Both the position numbers and the translations under genes were made by a program. A stretch of DNA of 64,000 nucleotides, from positions 10,061-74,060 of the forward strand of contig CAZQRT010000001.1 of NCBI GenBank assembly GCA_964596105.1. The letters are read 5' to 3'. Source of the stretch: CAJUOR01 sp964596105. Lineage in GTDB: Bacteria > Bacillota_I > Bacilli_A > Erysipelotrichales > Coprobacillaceae. Under the pieces are notes generated by a model, which ran no database searches, was not told where the DNA came from, and was given only the letters and a program-made list of their open reading frames with translations. Positions 16,617-26,680 of this stretch are shown here, one piece after another. Numbering within the stretch: position 1 is the first letter of the stretch; the number at the start of each line of letters is the position of its first letter.

Positions 16617-18575
16617 TCTTTTTCCCTCAAGCCAGCTGATGATGGTTTCCTCATCGATAATCGGGATGTTAAGCTGCCGGGCTTTCTGATTTTTCCCGGA
16701 GCTTGACGACAAGTCATTGTTGATGAGATAACTCGTCTTGGCGCTCACCGATCCGGTGACCTTGCCGCCCTGCTTTTCAATCTCCGCTTTCAGCGCCTGG
16801 CGGTTTGGAAAATGCTCGAGACTGCCCGTGACGCAGAAAGTCAAACCCTTTAAAAGCTCGCCGGATGATTCCATGCTTTTCGTAAAGGTGCACACCGCCC
16901 GGAGATTTTGGATCTGCTTTTGGTTTTCCTCATCTTGCATATAGGAGACAAACGAATCAGCCTTCACCGCGCCGATGCCGTCAATGGCCAGCAGCTCCTC
17001 TTTTGCGGCGTGGATGATCTTGTCGAGATCCTCGTGAAAATGACCGGCGATGAGACGGGCATTGGCCAGGCCGATATTGGGAATGCCTAAAGCGTTCAGA
17101 AAAGAAGCGGCATCGGTCGCGCGGGCCCGGGTGGTCGCGTTTAGAAGATTTTGAAAGGACTTTTTCCCGAATCCCTCCATGTTTTCTATCTCGGTCTGAT
17201 ACCGCTCCAGATGAAACAGATCGGCAAATTCTTTAATGTAGCCGTAATCAATCAGCTTTTCCAGCGTCATCTCGGACAAGCCCGCGACATTCATCGCGTC
17301 GCGGCTGACAAAATGGGCGAAGCGCTTGAGATGTTTGGCCTGGCAGTCAGGGTTTGGGCAGTACAGGGTGCGCACCCCGTCCTCATCTTTTATTGTTGTC
17401 TCAGCGCCGCAAACCGGGCACTGCTTGGGGATTTCGGCCGGCCCGGTCTGATCGAGGTTTTCGGCGATCTGGGGAATGATCATATTCGCCTTGTAGACCG
17501 TAACGGTATCGCCTATCCCCAGCCTGAGACTTTCCAGGATGCTGACATTATGCAGCGAGGCCCGGCTGACCGTCGTGCCTTCCAGCTCCACCGGCTCAAA
17601 CACCGCGACGGGATTAATCAGCCCCGTGCGGCTCGCCGACCAGACAATCTCTTTGATACGGGTTTCCCGGGTTTCATCAGTCCATTTAAAAGCGATGCTG
17701 TCGCGGTAAAACTTCGCCGTGCGCCCGAGACTCTGACTGTACGACAAATCATCATAGGCTAATACCAGACCGTCGCAGGGATAAGGATTGGCGGCGATAC
17801 CGGCGGTAAATCTGGCGACTTCGTCAACAATATCAGCCGCCCTGACCGCTTCGCCTTGTACAACCACAAAGCCCTGCGCCCGCAAAAAATCCATCTGGCG
17901 AAGGCGGGAATTATGAAAATCCTCATCGGCCGCCACGAGAGTGAAAGCGACAAAACGGACATGGCGCTCCCGGGTGACGCGGCTGTTGAGCAGGCGGACG
18001 GAACCGCTGCAGAGATTGCGGGGATTTTTGTATTTCTGCCCGCCTTCGATCTCCTGATTGACGCGGGCAAAATCCGCGTACGTGATGAGGGCCTCGCCGC
18101 GCACCACCAGCTCGTTTTGATAAGGGATTGTTAACGGGACATTCTCAAAGACCCGGGCGTTATTGGTGATGTCTTCGCCAACCTTCCCGTTGCCGCGGGT
18201 CACCGCCTGGGCGAGACGCCCGTCACGGTAGGTTAAGACGATGGTCAGCCCGTCGAGCTTCCATGACAAAAGCCCAGTATGATCACCGAGCCACGCCTTT
18301 AATGCCTGGACATCTTTGATTTTGTCCAAAGACAGCATCGGATAAGCGTGCGCCACTTTAGAGAGTTCGCTGACCGCGGTGTCCCCCACGCGCTGGGTCG
18401 GGGAATTAGACAGCACCGTCCCGGTTTCTTTTTCCAGGTTTTCCAGTTCCTCATAGAGCTCATCATATTCGCGGTTGGACATGATCTCCTGATCGGTGCT
18501 GTAATAAGCCCTTGAGGCCTCATTCAAGATGGCGATCAATTCCTGCATGCGCTGCTGCTGATTCAATTTCGTCAC
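16602..18575 (-). CDS. ligA: NAD-dependent DNA ligase
   Basis: LigA seals nicks during replication and repair using NAD+. The 657-residue protein has every expected part: the N-terminal Ia/adenylation region with the catalytic lysine in LSWKLDGL, an OB fold, a zinc finger (CPVCGAE and YCPNPDC), helix-hairpin-helix repeats and a C-terminal BRCT domain (KGLTFCVTGSLEHFP). It starts 1 bp after the tyrS stop, so tyrS and ligA form one transcript that ends in the hairpin at 16583-16616. Confidence 0.97.
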   Translation of the reverse strand: MTKLNQQQRMQELIAILNEASRAYYSTDQEIMSNREYDELYEELENLEKETGTVLSNSPTQRVGDTAVSELSKVAHAYPMLSLDKIKDVQALKAWLGDHTGLLSWKLDGLTIVLTYRDGRLAQAVTRGNGKVGEDITNNARVFENVPLTIPYQNELVVRGEALITYADFARVNQEIEGGQKYKNPRNLCSGSVRLLNSRVTRERHVRFVAFTLVAADEDFHNSRLRQMDFLRAQGFVVVQGEAVRAADIVDEVARFTAGIAANPYPCDGLVLAYDDLSYSQSLGRTAKFYRDSIAFKWTDETRETRIKEIVWSASRTGLINPVAVFEPVELEGTTVSRASLHNVSILESLRLGIGDTVTVYKANMIIPQIAENLDQTGPAEIPKQCPVCGAETTIKDEDGVRTLYCPNPDCQAKHLKRFAHFVSRDAMNVAGLSEMTLEKLIDYGYIKEFADLFHLERYQTEIENMEGFGKKSFQNLLNATTRARATDAASFLNALGIPNIGLANARLIAGHFHEDLDKIIHAAKEELLAIDGIGAVKADSFVSYMQDEENQKQIQNLRAVCTFTKSMESSGELLKGLTFCVTGSLEHFPNRQALKAEIEKQGGKVTGSVSAKTSYLINNDLSSSSGKNQKARQLNIPIIDEETIISWLEGKRSKAE

Positions 18576-18576
18576 C

Positions 18577-19806
18577 TCAGCCTTGATGCTTAAGCATGAA
18601 ATAATTCTTTTTGCCGCGCCGGATAATGGTCAGTTTCTGCCCGTAGGCCTCATCCTTACTGACGACATAATTGAGATCGGTGACGCGTTTGCCGTTGACA
18701 AGCACCGAGCCGCCGGTGATAAACTCGCGGGCTTCGCGCTTGCTTTTCGCGGCCCGGCAGGCAATTAAGGCGTCAATCAGCGGCAGGGAATCTGGCGCCG
18801 CGGTTGTTTCAAAACCCTGAAAGGCCTGCTGCACCTGCTCATAACTCAATTGGGAAATATCGCCGGAAAACAGCATCCGCGAAATCGCCAGGGCTTCCTC
18901 ATAAGCTTCCCGGCCGTGAATGAAGGTGATGACTTCGCGCGCCAGGACCTGCTGGGCTTCGCGTTTTTCCGGTTGCTCCTGATGTCTTTTTTCCAGTTCG
19001 GTAATTTCATCAACAGATAAAAATGTTAAAAATTTCAAATAATCGATGACCTTGTCATCCTCGGCGTTGATAAAGAACTGGTACATCTCGTAAGGCGAGG
19101 TTTTGTTTCTGTCCAGCCAGATCGCCTTGCCGTTGGTTTTGCCAAACTTCGTGCCGTCGCTTTTGGTCAACAGCGGCATCGTGAAGCCGTAAGCCTCCTG
19201 GCCGGTCTTCTTGCGGATCAGCTCGATGCCGGCGGTAATATTGCCCCACTGATCCTGGCCGGCGCACTGCAGGGTGACATGGTTGTGTTCAAACAGATGC
19301 AGGAAATCCACCGCCTGCATGATCATGTAGCTGAATTCGGTATACGTGATGCCGGAATCCAGCCGCCTTTTGATGATGTCTTTGTCAAGCATGTAGTTGA
19401 TATTAAAATATTTGCCGTAGTCGCGCAAAAAATCAATAAAAGAGATATCTTTGAGCCAGTCGTAGTTGTTGACAACTTCAAAGCCGAACAAATCTTCCGC
19501 CTGTTTTTTCAGGCACGCGAAGTCATGGGCGACCTGCTCATAGGACACCATCGGGCGTTCCGCGTCGGGTTTCGGATCACCGATTAAACCGGTCCCGCCC
19601 CCTACTAAAAGGATAGGATGATGGCCGGCGTCTTTTAAGCGCTTCGAGATCAGAAATGAGGAAAAATGCCCGATGTGCAGGCTGTCCCCGGTCGGATCGG
19701 TCCCGATATAAAAAGTCATGCCGCCCGCGTTCAGCTTGTCTTTCAAATCCGGGGAGCTGACATCCTTGATCAGCCCGCGCCAGACTAACTCTTCATAAAT
19801 ACCCAT
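18577..19806 (-). CDS. tyrS: Tyrosyl-tRNA synthetase
   Basis: TyrS charges tRNA-Tyr, and a tRNA-Tyr gene is in this window. The 409-residue protein carries HIGHFSSF (HIGH signature), KFGKTNGKA (KMSKS-equivalent loop) and a C-terminal S4 RNA-binding domain. An AAAGGAGG site precedes the ATG. Only 54 bp separate it from ccpA and they are filled by a terminator hairpin. There is no room for a T-box leader, so expression may depend on readthrough or a promoter inside ccpA. Confidence 0.97.
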   Translation of the reverse strand: MGIYEELVWRGLIKDVSSPDLKDKLNAGGMTFYIGTDPTGDSLHIGHFSSFLISKRLKDAGHHPILLVGGGTGLIGDPKPDAERPMVSYEQVAHDFACLKKQAEDLFGFEVVNNYDWLKDISFIDFLRDYGKYFNINYMLDKDIIKRRLDSGITYTEFSYMIMQAVDFLHLFEHNHVTLQCAGQDQWGNITAGIELIRKKTGQEAYGFTMPLLTKSDGTKFGKTNGKAIWLDRNKTSPYEMYQFFINAEDDKVIDYLKFLTFLSVDEITELEKRHQEQPEKREAQQVLAREVITFIHGREAYEEALAISRMLFSGDISQLSYEQVQQAFQGFETTAAPDSLPLIDALIACRAAKSKREAREFITGGSVLVNGKRVTDLNYVVSKDEAYGQKLTIIRRGKKNYFMLKHQG

Positions 19807-19821
19807 TGTGATTCCTCCTTT

Positions 19822-19855
19822 AAAAAAAGGATTTCATCCCTTCCGGACGAAATCC
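19822..19855 (-). terminator. Rho-independent terminator between ccpA and tyrS
   Basis: GGATTTCGTCC-GGAAG-GGATGAAATCC followed by T7 on the minus strand. It comes directly after the ccpA stop codon and ends 16 bp before the tyrS start. Confidence 0.85.
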
Positions 19856-19860
19856 GATTG

Positions 19861-20862
19861 TCATTTCGTAGAATCCCGGCGAATCAAAAGGTGCCGGACC
19901 GTTACTTCTTTGGTTTCAATCTCCTCATTGTTTAAGATTTTCGTCAGCAGCCTTAGCGCCAGCGCCCCCATGTTGTAAACCGGGATGTTCACGCTGGTCA
20001 GGGTCGGATTGCACATGATGCCGTACGACGTGTTCATCATGCCGACGACTTCCATGTCCTCAGGAACCCGTATGCCGTTTTCCCGGGCCGCGTTGATGAC
20101 CGCCACGCCTTCTTTGTCATAGCCCGCGATCACGACCTGCGGGCAGTGAGTTTTGAAGTAGTCGAGGAAAAACGGATAGCTTTCCTCATAGCGCGTGGAG
20201 ACATCGCAGGCGTTCGCCTCATCGAAATGCAAATCATGGGCGCGGTAGGCATCGGCGATTCCGCCGATGAGTTCGCTTTTTTTCAAAAGGTTCTGCATCG
20301 CCGACACAAAGACGATATCGGTGATGCCTTTGTCAAGATAATCGCTGACAATCTGGCTGGTAATCTTTCTGGCGTCGGCGAACACCGATCCGAAGTTGTC
20401 CCCGGAGATGCGGTCCCCGATCACCACAAAAGGCATATCATAGGCCCTGATGCGGGAAATCTCTTCCGCCAAAAGCTCGTTGTTGAAAAGAATCACGCCG
20501 TCGACCCGCGATTTCACCAGTTTTTCCACGAGATCCTCGATCATGTTGTCCTCACCGATGTCATCGGTGGTGTGAATCGTGACATTGTATTTCAGCGTGC
20601 GGCTCGTGTCGCCAATGCCGCCGATCATATCTTTGACATGCGCAAATAAAGACTGCGGAAAAACCACCGCGATCATCGTGGTCTTGCTTTTAGCCAGGCC
20701 GCGGGCTACTTCGTTGGGTTTGAAATCCAGACGCTTGATGACTTCCAGAACCTTTTGGCGGGTGCTCTCTTTTACCACATTGCTGCCGTTGATGACACGG
20801 CTGACCGTCGCCAGAGAAACTCCGGCTTCGCGGGAAACGTCGTAAATCGTAACTTTTTTCAC
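19861..20862 (-). CDS. ccpA: LacI-family regulator, probable catabolite control protein CcpA
   Basis: A 333-residue LacI/GalR regulator: a helix-turn-helix and hinge helix (residues 1-60: VTIYDVSREAGVSLATVSRV, KPNEVARGLA) followed by a periplasmic-binding-protein-like effector domain. The C-terminus RRDSTK resembles Bacillus CcpA. The order ytxG-ytxH-ccpA-tyrS resembles the Bacillus ccpA neighbourhood, which supports CcpA over a sugar-specific repressor. A cre-like site lies upstream of the ytxG promoter that would transcribe this gene. Confidence in the LacI family is near certain and in the CcpA name moderate. Confidence 0.72.
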   Translation of the reverse strand: MKKVTIYDVSREAGVSLATVSRVINGSNVVKESTRQKVLEVIKRLDFKPNEVARGLAKSKTTMIAVVFPQSLFAHVKDMIGGIGDTSRTLKYNVTIHTTDDIGEDNMIEDLVEKLVKSRVDGVILFNNELLAEEISRIRAYDMPFVVIGDRISGDNFGSVFADARKITSQIVSDYLDKGITDIVFVSAMQNLLKKSELIGGIADAYRAHDLHFDEANACDVSTRYEESYPFFLDYFKTHCPQVVIAGYDKEGVAVINAARENGIRVPEDMEVVGMMNTSYGIMCNPTLTSVNIPVYNMGALALRLLTKILNNEEIETKEVTVRHLLIRRDSTK

Positions 20863-20882
20863 AGCCCGTTACAGCCCCCTTT

Positions 20883-21383
20883 CTAAGCGTCGTTTTCGCG
20901 ATTGATCTCTGAAATCAGATCCTCGATCTCCTTGGCGGTCTGGTCGATATCCTCTTCAACCTCCTGGCTTTCTTCTACATCTTCGCTCTGTTCATCGGCG
21001 ACGCGGTCGATGATGTCATCCACCTGATCGCTGACTTCCCCGGCCGCCTCGTTGACCTTTGAGGCCACATTCTGGTATCCTTCGGAATGAACGATACGGT
21101 CCTTTAAGTTCTCCAGGGATTCGCCCAGTTCCTCTAACTTTTCCTTCGTGGTTTCTTTGGCTTCTTCCACATCAAATTCGGCAATGGCCTTCTGCACCTT
21201 GGCGATCGTCTCGTTAATCTTGTTGACGACATCATCCATGGTCAGATCCTTGGCGCTGTCTTCGACTTCTTTCACCTTTTCCTGGATGTCTTCAACCAGC
21301 TCACTGCCTTTTTTCGGAGCGATCAGCATGCCGATAATGGTGCCGATGCCCATCCCGATTAATAATTTTGTGAATTTCATCAT
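20883..21383 (-). CDS. ytxH: YtxH domain-containing protein
   Basis: A 166-residue protein with an N-terminal glycine-rich membrane segment (LLIGMGIGTIIGMLIAPKKG), the YtxH hallmark, followed by a long, very acidic helical region with heptad-like repeats (EKVKEVEDSAKDLT and similar). YtxH proteins are envelope-stress associated in Bacillus, with no known enzymatic role. It lies between DUF948 (ytxG) and ccpA, as in Bacillus. Confidence 0.88.
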   Translation of the reverse strand: MMKFTKLLIGMGIGTIIGMLIAPKKGSELVEDIQEKVKEVEDSAKDLTMDDVVNKINETIAKVQKAIAEFDVEEAKETTKEKLEELGESLENLKDRIVHSEGYQNVASKVNEAAGEVSDQVDDIIDRVADEQSEDVEESQEVEEDIDQTAKEIEDLISEINRENDA

Positions 21384-21412
21384 CCCATCTCTCCTTATCT
21401 AAATTTTGATGA

Positions 21413-21739
21413 TCATGAATGGCGGCGATTGCTGCGCCAGCCGGCGCGGAAAGCGTTGCTGACTAAACGTATCGTGCGGCCCCAGCCGCCCGCGACCGGA
21501 GAATTGTCGTCCTGAAAAAAGTTGCTGACTCTTTCAAAAGGCGCGTTCAGCAGTTCCAGTTTGTAGTTTACGCTTTCGATCGTCTCGTTCGCCTTGCCCA
21601 GTGTCACACGCATGTCATTTAAACTGGTGTTGATCTCATCGAGGGTATTCAAAAGGCGAATAAAGACAATGCCGATGGTGATCAAGGCAAAGGCCCCCGC
21701 CACCAGTAAAATGCACAGACAAATGTCTACAGCACTCAT
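21413..21739 (-). CDS. ytxG: DUF948 domain-containing protein (YtxG-like)
   Basis: A 108-residue protein: one N-terminal membrane helix (~5-27), then an amphipathic helical DUF948 domain (LLNTLDEINTSLNDMRVTL) and a basic C-terminus (RAGWRSNRRHS). I take the ATG at 21739, which follows AGGGGGCGG; an upstream ATG at 21793 lies before the promoter. It is the first gene of the ytxG-ytxH-ccpA transcript. Confidence 0.85.
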   Translation of the reverse strand: MSAVDICLCILLVAGAFALITIGIVFIRLLNTLDEINTSLNDMRVTLGKANETIESVNYKLELLNAPFERVSNFFQDDNSPVAGGWGRTIRLVSNAFRAGWRSNRRHS

Positions 21740-21757
21740 ACAACCGCCCCCTTCTGA

Positions 21758-23173
<1,416 letters not shown>

Positions 23174-23176
23174 GTT

Positions 23177-24595
23177 ATGACAAATGATATGATTCTGGTG
23201 CTGGATTTCGGCAGTCAGTACAATCAGCTTATCGCGAGAAGGATCCGCGAGACCGGCGTGTACAGTGAACTGAAGCCGCACACGACTAGCGCTAAAGAAA
23301 TCTTAGCTTACGGCAATGTCAAGGGCATCATCTTTTCAGGCGGCCCCAACAGCGTTTATGATGAAGGGGCTTTGCGCTGTGATCCTGAGATTTTTAATCT
23401 CGGGATTCCGGTTTTAGGAATCTGCTACGGCATGCAGCTCATCCATGACATGAACGGCGGCAGGGTGTCCCCTTCCCCTAAAAAAGAGTACGGCCGCGCC
23501 GTCATTCACGTCACTAAAAAAGGTCCNNNNNNNNNNNNNNNNNNNNNNNNNNNNNNNNNNNNNNNNNNNNNNNNNNNNNNNNNNNNNNNNNNNNNNNNNN
23601 NNNNNNNNNNNNNNNNNNNNNNNNNNGCTGAGCATAACTGGTCGATGACGCGCTTCATTGAAGAAAAGATCACTGCGATTAGAGACATGGTGAAAGGCGA
23701 CAATGTCCTTCTGGCTTTGTCGGGCGGGGTTGATTCTTCGGTGACGGCGGCTTTGCTGCACCGCGCGATCGGCGATCAGCTGTACTGCATGTTTGTGGAT
23801 CACGGCCTGTTGAGGAAGGGCGAAGCGGACAGCGTCATGGAGATGCTGGCGAAAAACATGAAGATCAATGTCAAAAAGATCGATGCCAAAGACCGCTACA
23901 TGGCCAAGCTCAAGGGCGTGACGGATCCCGAGCAGAAGCGCAAGATCATCGGGAATGAGTTTATTTATATTTTTGATGAAGAATCGAAGAAGCTGGCGGA
24001 CGGCCACAACATTAAATGGCTGGCCCAGGGCACGCTTTACACGGATGTCATTGAAAGCGGAACGAGTACCGCGCAGACGATCAAGTCGCATCACAATGTC
24101 GGCGGTCTGCCTAAGGATATGAACTTTAAATTAATTGAGCCGCTGAATACCCTGTTCAAAGATGAGGTGCGCGCTTTAGGTGTGGAGTTAGGACTGCCGG
24201 AGGAAATGGTCTGGCGGCAGCCTTTCCCGGGCCCGGGACTGGGCATCAGGGTTCTCGGCGAGATCACGGAGGAGAAGCTGGAAATTGTCAGAGAGTCGGA
24301 CGCGATCTTGCGCGAGGAGATCGCCCGAGCGCATCTGGACAGAGAAATCTGGCAGTATTTCACCTGCCTTCCTGATATCCGCTCGGTCGGGGTCATGGGT
24401 GATCAGCGCACTTATGATTATACCGTCGCGGTCCGCGCCGTCACCAGCATTGACGGCATGACCGGGGACTGGGCCAAGATTCCTTATGATGTGCTCAACA
24501 CGATTTCCGTGCGCATTGTCAATGAGGTCAAGCATGTCAACCGCGTGGTTTATGACATCACTTCAAAACCGCCGGCAACGATCGAGTGGGAATAA
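23177..24595 (+). CDS. guaA: GMP synthase (glutamine-hydrolysing), interrupted by an assembly gap
   Basis: GuaA converts XMP to GMP. The N-terminal class-I glutaminase domain has its nucleophile in GICYGMQLI. After the gap come the ATP pyrophosphatase P-loop [11 protein letters not shown] and the C-terminal dimerisation domain ending [11 protein letters not shown]. The 100-N run removes the part of the glutaminase with the catalytic His-Glu pair. About 75-80 residues are expected between KKGP and EHNWSM but only 34 are represented, so the run is a placeholder and not a true length. Frame is kept by chance. A terminator follows. Confidence 0.93.
   Translation: MTNDMILVLDFGSQYNQLIARRIRETGVYSELKPHTTSAKEILAYGNVKGIIFSGGPNSVYDEGALRCDPEIFNLGIPVLGICYGMQLIHDMNGGRVSPSPKKEYGRAVIHVTKKGXXXXXXXXXXXXXXXXXXXXXXXXXXXXXXXXXXAEHNWSMTRFIEEKITAIRDMVKGDNVLLALSGGVDSSVTAALLHRAIGDQLYCMFVDHGLLRKGEADSVMEMLAKNMKINVKKIDAKDRYMAKLKGVTDPEQKRKIIGNEFIYIFDEESKKLADGHNIKWLAQGTLYTDVIESGTSTAQTIKSHHNVGGLPKDMNFKLIEPLNTLFKDEVRALGVELGLPEEMVWRQPFPGPGLGIRVLGEITEEKLEIVRESDAILREEIARAHLDREIWQYFTCLPDIRSVGVMGDQRTYDYTVAVRAVTSIDGMTGDWAKIPYDVLNTISVRIVNEVKHVNRVVYDITSKPPATIEWE
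23527..23626. other. Assembly gap (100 N)
   Basis: Exactly 100 ambiguous bases inside guaA, the usual scaffold placeholder. From the family's length I estimate that roughly 225-245 real bases belong here. Confidence 0.98.
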
Positions 24596-24630
24596 GCGGC
24601 CGGCAGGTAAATGATCTGAATCAAGCAAAA

Positions 24631-24669
24631 AGGCATGACTGACGGCAAAAGTCAATGATGCCTTTTTTG
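24631..24669 (+). terminator. Terminator after guaA
   Basis: GGCAT and ATGCC close an inner ACTGAC/GTCA stem, followed by T6. It lies about 35 bp after the guaA stop. The sequence up to 24841 contains only a plausible -10 (TATAAT near 24806) and no gene. Confidence 0.75.
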
Positions 24670-24841
24670 TGTTTAGCTATGTATTGTGCAAAAAAGTGGA
24701 TTCTCTCACCTGCTGCCATGATGATTTCACTTCTCGTCTACTTTAATTCAGCATCCAGGCTGACCCGTCCTGCTTTTTTCCGGTGTGATCTTCTTTGTCT
24801 TGTATTATAATTATCTCGTTTTGGGAAAGGTGGTTTACCTA

Positions 24842-25393
24842 ATGGCTCATGGATTATCTAGAGAAGAACAGGAAAAATTCGATATCATCAAAAATCTCGT
24901 TACGACCAGTGGCGATAAAAAGCTGGCTGCCCTTCGTCTGCATTGCACTGTTCGTAATGTCAATCTTCTCATCCAGCGTTATAAGTCTCTGGGCGAAGCG
25001 GGCTTTATCCATGGCAATAAAGGCCGGAAGCCGGCCATCGCTTTCCCTGATGAGACTAAGCAGAAAATCATCGATTTATACTGTGACCAGTATTCCAGTA
25101 CTAATGTAAAACAATTCTGTGAAATCGTCAAAAAGGATCTCAATATTGATATTTCTCCTATGACTGTTCATAAATGGCTTAAAGAGATTGATGTCATATC
25201 CCCAAAAGCCCATCGTAAAACAAGAGATGAACTGAGAAAAAAGCTGTGTGAACAGCTCGAAGACTCGAGTTGTGTTAAACAGCAGAATGTCCTTAAAGAG
25301 AAAATTGCGGCGCTGGACCGCTAGGATGCTCATGCTTATTTTGAGACTTTAAACGGCTATTGCCATGTTTTTACTGATAAAAGAACTGTATAA
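24842..25393 (+). pseudogene. Truncated ISNCY/IS1202-type transposase
   Basis: The first 161 codons resemble the N-terminal part of IS1202-like ISNCY transposases: a helix-turn-helix (KKLAALRLHCTVRNVNLLI), a charged linker (GNKGRKPAIAFPDETKQKI) and the segment ISPKAHRKTRDELRKKL. A full enzyme is about 450 residues with a DDE core, which is missing. An in-frame TAG at 25322 is followed by 22 more codons (DAHAYFE...) before TAA. The ATG at 24842 follows GAAAGGTGG. No convincing terminal inverted repeats or target duplication are visible, so this is a decayed remnant between guaA and ribU. Confidence 0.75.
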
Positions 25394-25410
25394 AACAAGT
25401 TTGTCAGCCT

Positions 25411-25437
25411 ATAAAATAAAGCCGGGATATTCCCGGC
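25411..25437 (-). terminator. Terminator of ribU
   Basis: GCCGGGA-ATA-TCCCGGC followed by TTTATTTTAT on the minus strand, just past the ribU stop codon. Confidence 0.85.
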
Positions 25438-25441
25438 CCTT

Positions 25442-26038
25442 TTATTTTCCCGCCCAGCTTTTAAGATACGGGCTGATGCGCTTGTAAAGCAGAAAAGTGA
25501 CAAGGCTGACAACACCGTTTTTAATGAGATTAAAAGGAATAATGCCAAATATCGCCAGGCCGAAGACATTGCTCATCAAAGGATTCACCGCTTTACACAT
25601 CGCGATGATATCGTTAAAAGTCATATTACCCAAAAGCTTCGTATAGAAAGGAATGATGATGGTCAAATTGGTGAGGACCGCGATCGCGGCGCAGATGATT
25701 GTCCCTAAAAGCATTCCCCGCACCGCTCCTTTTTTCGTGCGGTGATTTTGATAATACCAGACCGCCGGCAGAACGTAGGCGCAGCTTAACAGAAAGTTCT
25801 GCAGCTCCCCCGTGAACATCGTGCTGGTGCCCTTGATGGCCAGTTTGATCATCAGCTTGACGAGAATAATCCAAATCGCGTTTTGCCACCCCAAGGCGAA
25901 ACCGCCGATCATCTCAGGAACCCCGGCGAAATCAAAATCCATAAACGGCGGCATGAACGGCAGGGGAAACGACACCAGCATCAAAACCGCGCTCAAAGCT
26001 CCCATCATGGCAATCAATGCCATTCTCTTTACTTTCAC
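25442..26038 (-). CDS. ribU: Riboflavin ECF transporter S component
   Basis: A 198-residue membrane protein of the RibU family that binds riboflavin for an ECF-type importer. It begins MKVKRMALIAMMGALSAVL and continues with FPLPFMPPFMDFDFAGVPE, both typical of RibU, with about six helices. The shared energizing module (EcfT/A) is not here and is usually encoded elsewhere. Identification is strengthened by the FMN riboswitch directly upstream. Riboflavin uptake would feed the FMN- and FAD-dependent Rnf/ApbE system in this genome. Confidence 0.95.
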   Translation of the reverse strand: MKVKRMALIAMMGALSAVLMLVSFPLPFMPPFMDFDFAGVPEMIGGFALGWQNAIWIILVKLMIKLAIKGTSTMFTGELQNFLLSCAYVLPAVWYYQNHRTKKGAVRGMLLGTIICAAIAVLTNLTIIIPFYTKLLGNMTFNDIIAMCKAVNPLMSNVFGLAIFGIIPFNLIKNGVVSLVTFLLYKRISPYLKSWAGK

Positions 26039-26062
26039 TTACATTTTCTCCTTTCAAAATTT

Positions 26063-26088
26063 AAAAGCCCCGGAAATACCGGGGCTTT
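26063..26088 (-). terminator. ribU: Riboswitch expression-platform terminator for ribU
   Basis: AAAGCCCCGG-TATT-CCGGGGCTTTT on the minus strand, immediately downstream of the FMN aptamer and 25 bp before the ribU start. FMN binding should favour this hairpin and stop transcription. Confidence 0.85.
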
Positions 26089-26096
26089 CATACCAA

Positions 26097-26208
26097 GTCT
26101 TTTACCATCCGGACTGTTACCGTCGGTTCTGGAATTTCACCAGATCAGCCGCCAAAGCGGGTCATGGACTATCACCATCGGTAGGGAATTTCACCCTGCC
26201 CCAAAGAC
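26097..26208 (-). promoter_or_regulatory. FMN riboswitch (RFN element)
   Basis: Closed by P1 GTCTTT/AAAGAC, the element contains the conserved blocks GGGGCAGGGTGAAATTCCC, ACCGATGGT, GGTGAAATTCCAGAACCG, ACGGTAACAGTCCGGATGG and AAAGACTTGG. These match the RFN consensus in order. It precedes ribU and a terminator, giving FMN-dependent transcription termination. Confidence 0.96.
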
Positions 26209-26210
26209 AT

Positions 26211-26669
26211 TCAATTTTTCAAATAAAGTTCGATGGCACTGATTTTGTCATCCTCAAGATAGAAGCCGATGCCGCGCTGCTCATTCTCGTACGTAATCAG
26301 ATGCGCATCCGCTGAGGCCGGCTCCTCTTTATACACCGCGCTGATCCTGGCGGCATCATCACCGACCTTCAGGCCATTGTCCAAAACGACGCTTTCATCC
26401 TGAAAAGAGATGGCGTGTACGCGGTGCAGATCCTTGTCAGGATAAGTGTCAATCACAAAATCATCAAACTCATACGTCTCGTCATTGCCCTCATACAGGC
26501 AGCTTTTCATCGCCGTATACTGATAATCGGCCGGCAGCGAATCGAGAAGCCCGGCCATATCGCTGTTTAAAGCGATCACGGTGTTATCAATCTCAACCTG
26601 ATCCTCGATCGTCATCTGACTCGAACAGGCCGCCAGAAGCAAAGCCAAAAGTAACAGTCCTTTTTTCAC
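26211..26669 (-). CDS. Lipoprotein of unknown function
   Basis: A 152-residue lipoprotein: signal peptide MKKGLLLLALLLAACSS with the lipobox LAAC. The mature part is acidic and beta-rich, with a VVLDNGLKVGDDAARISAVY segment that recalls small secreted repeat domains with a G-D-x3-V/I-Y pattern, but no family is certain. It starts 11 bp after the transglutaminase-like gene and the pair is probably co-transcribed. The FMN riboswitch begins just after its stop codon. Confidence 0.75.
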   Translation of the reverse strand: MKKGLLLLALLLAACSSQMTIEDQVEIDNTVIALNSDMAGLLDSLPADYQYTAMKSCLYEGNDETYEFDDFVIDTYPDKDLHRVHAISFQDESVVLDNGLKVGDDAARISAVYKEEPASADAHLITYENEQRGIGFYLEDDKISAIELYLKN

Positions 26670-26680
26670 ACTTGACCTCC

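Noticed and set aside
16433..16717. Minus-strand frame of 94 codons overlapping the ligA end
   Set aside because: It overlaps ligA and its terminator in a different frame and is low-complexity; the AT-rich flank has no protein-like signal.
19807..19860. T-box leader for tyrS
   Set aside because: Only 54 bp lie between ccpA and tyrS, holding a simple terminator and the ribosome site, with no UGGN bulge motif.
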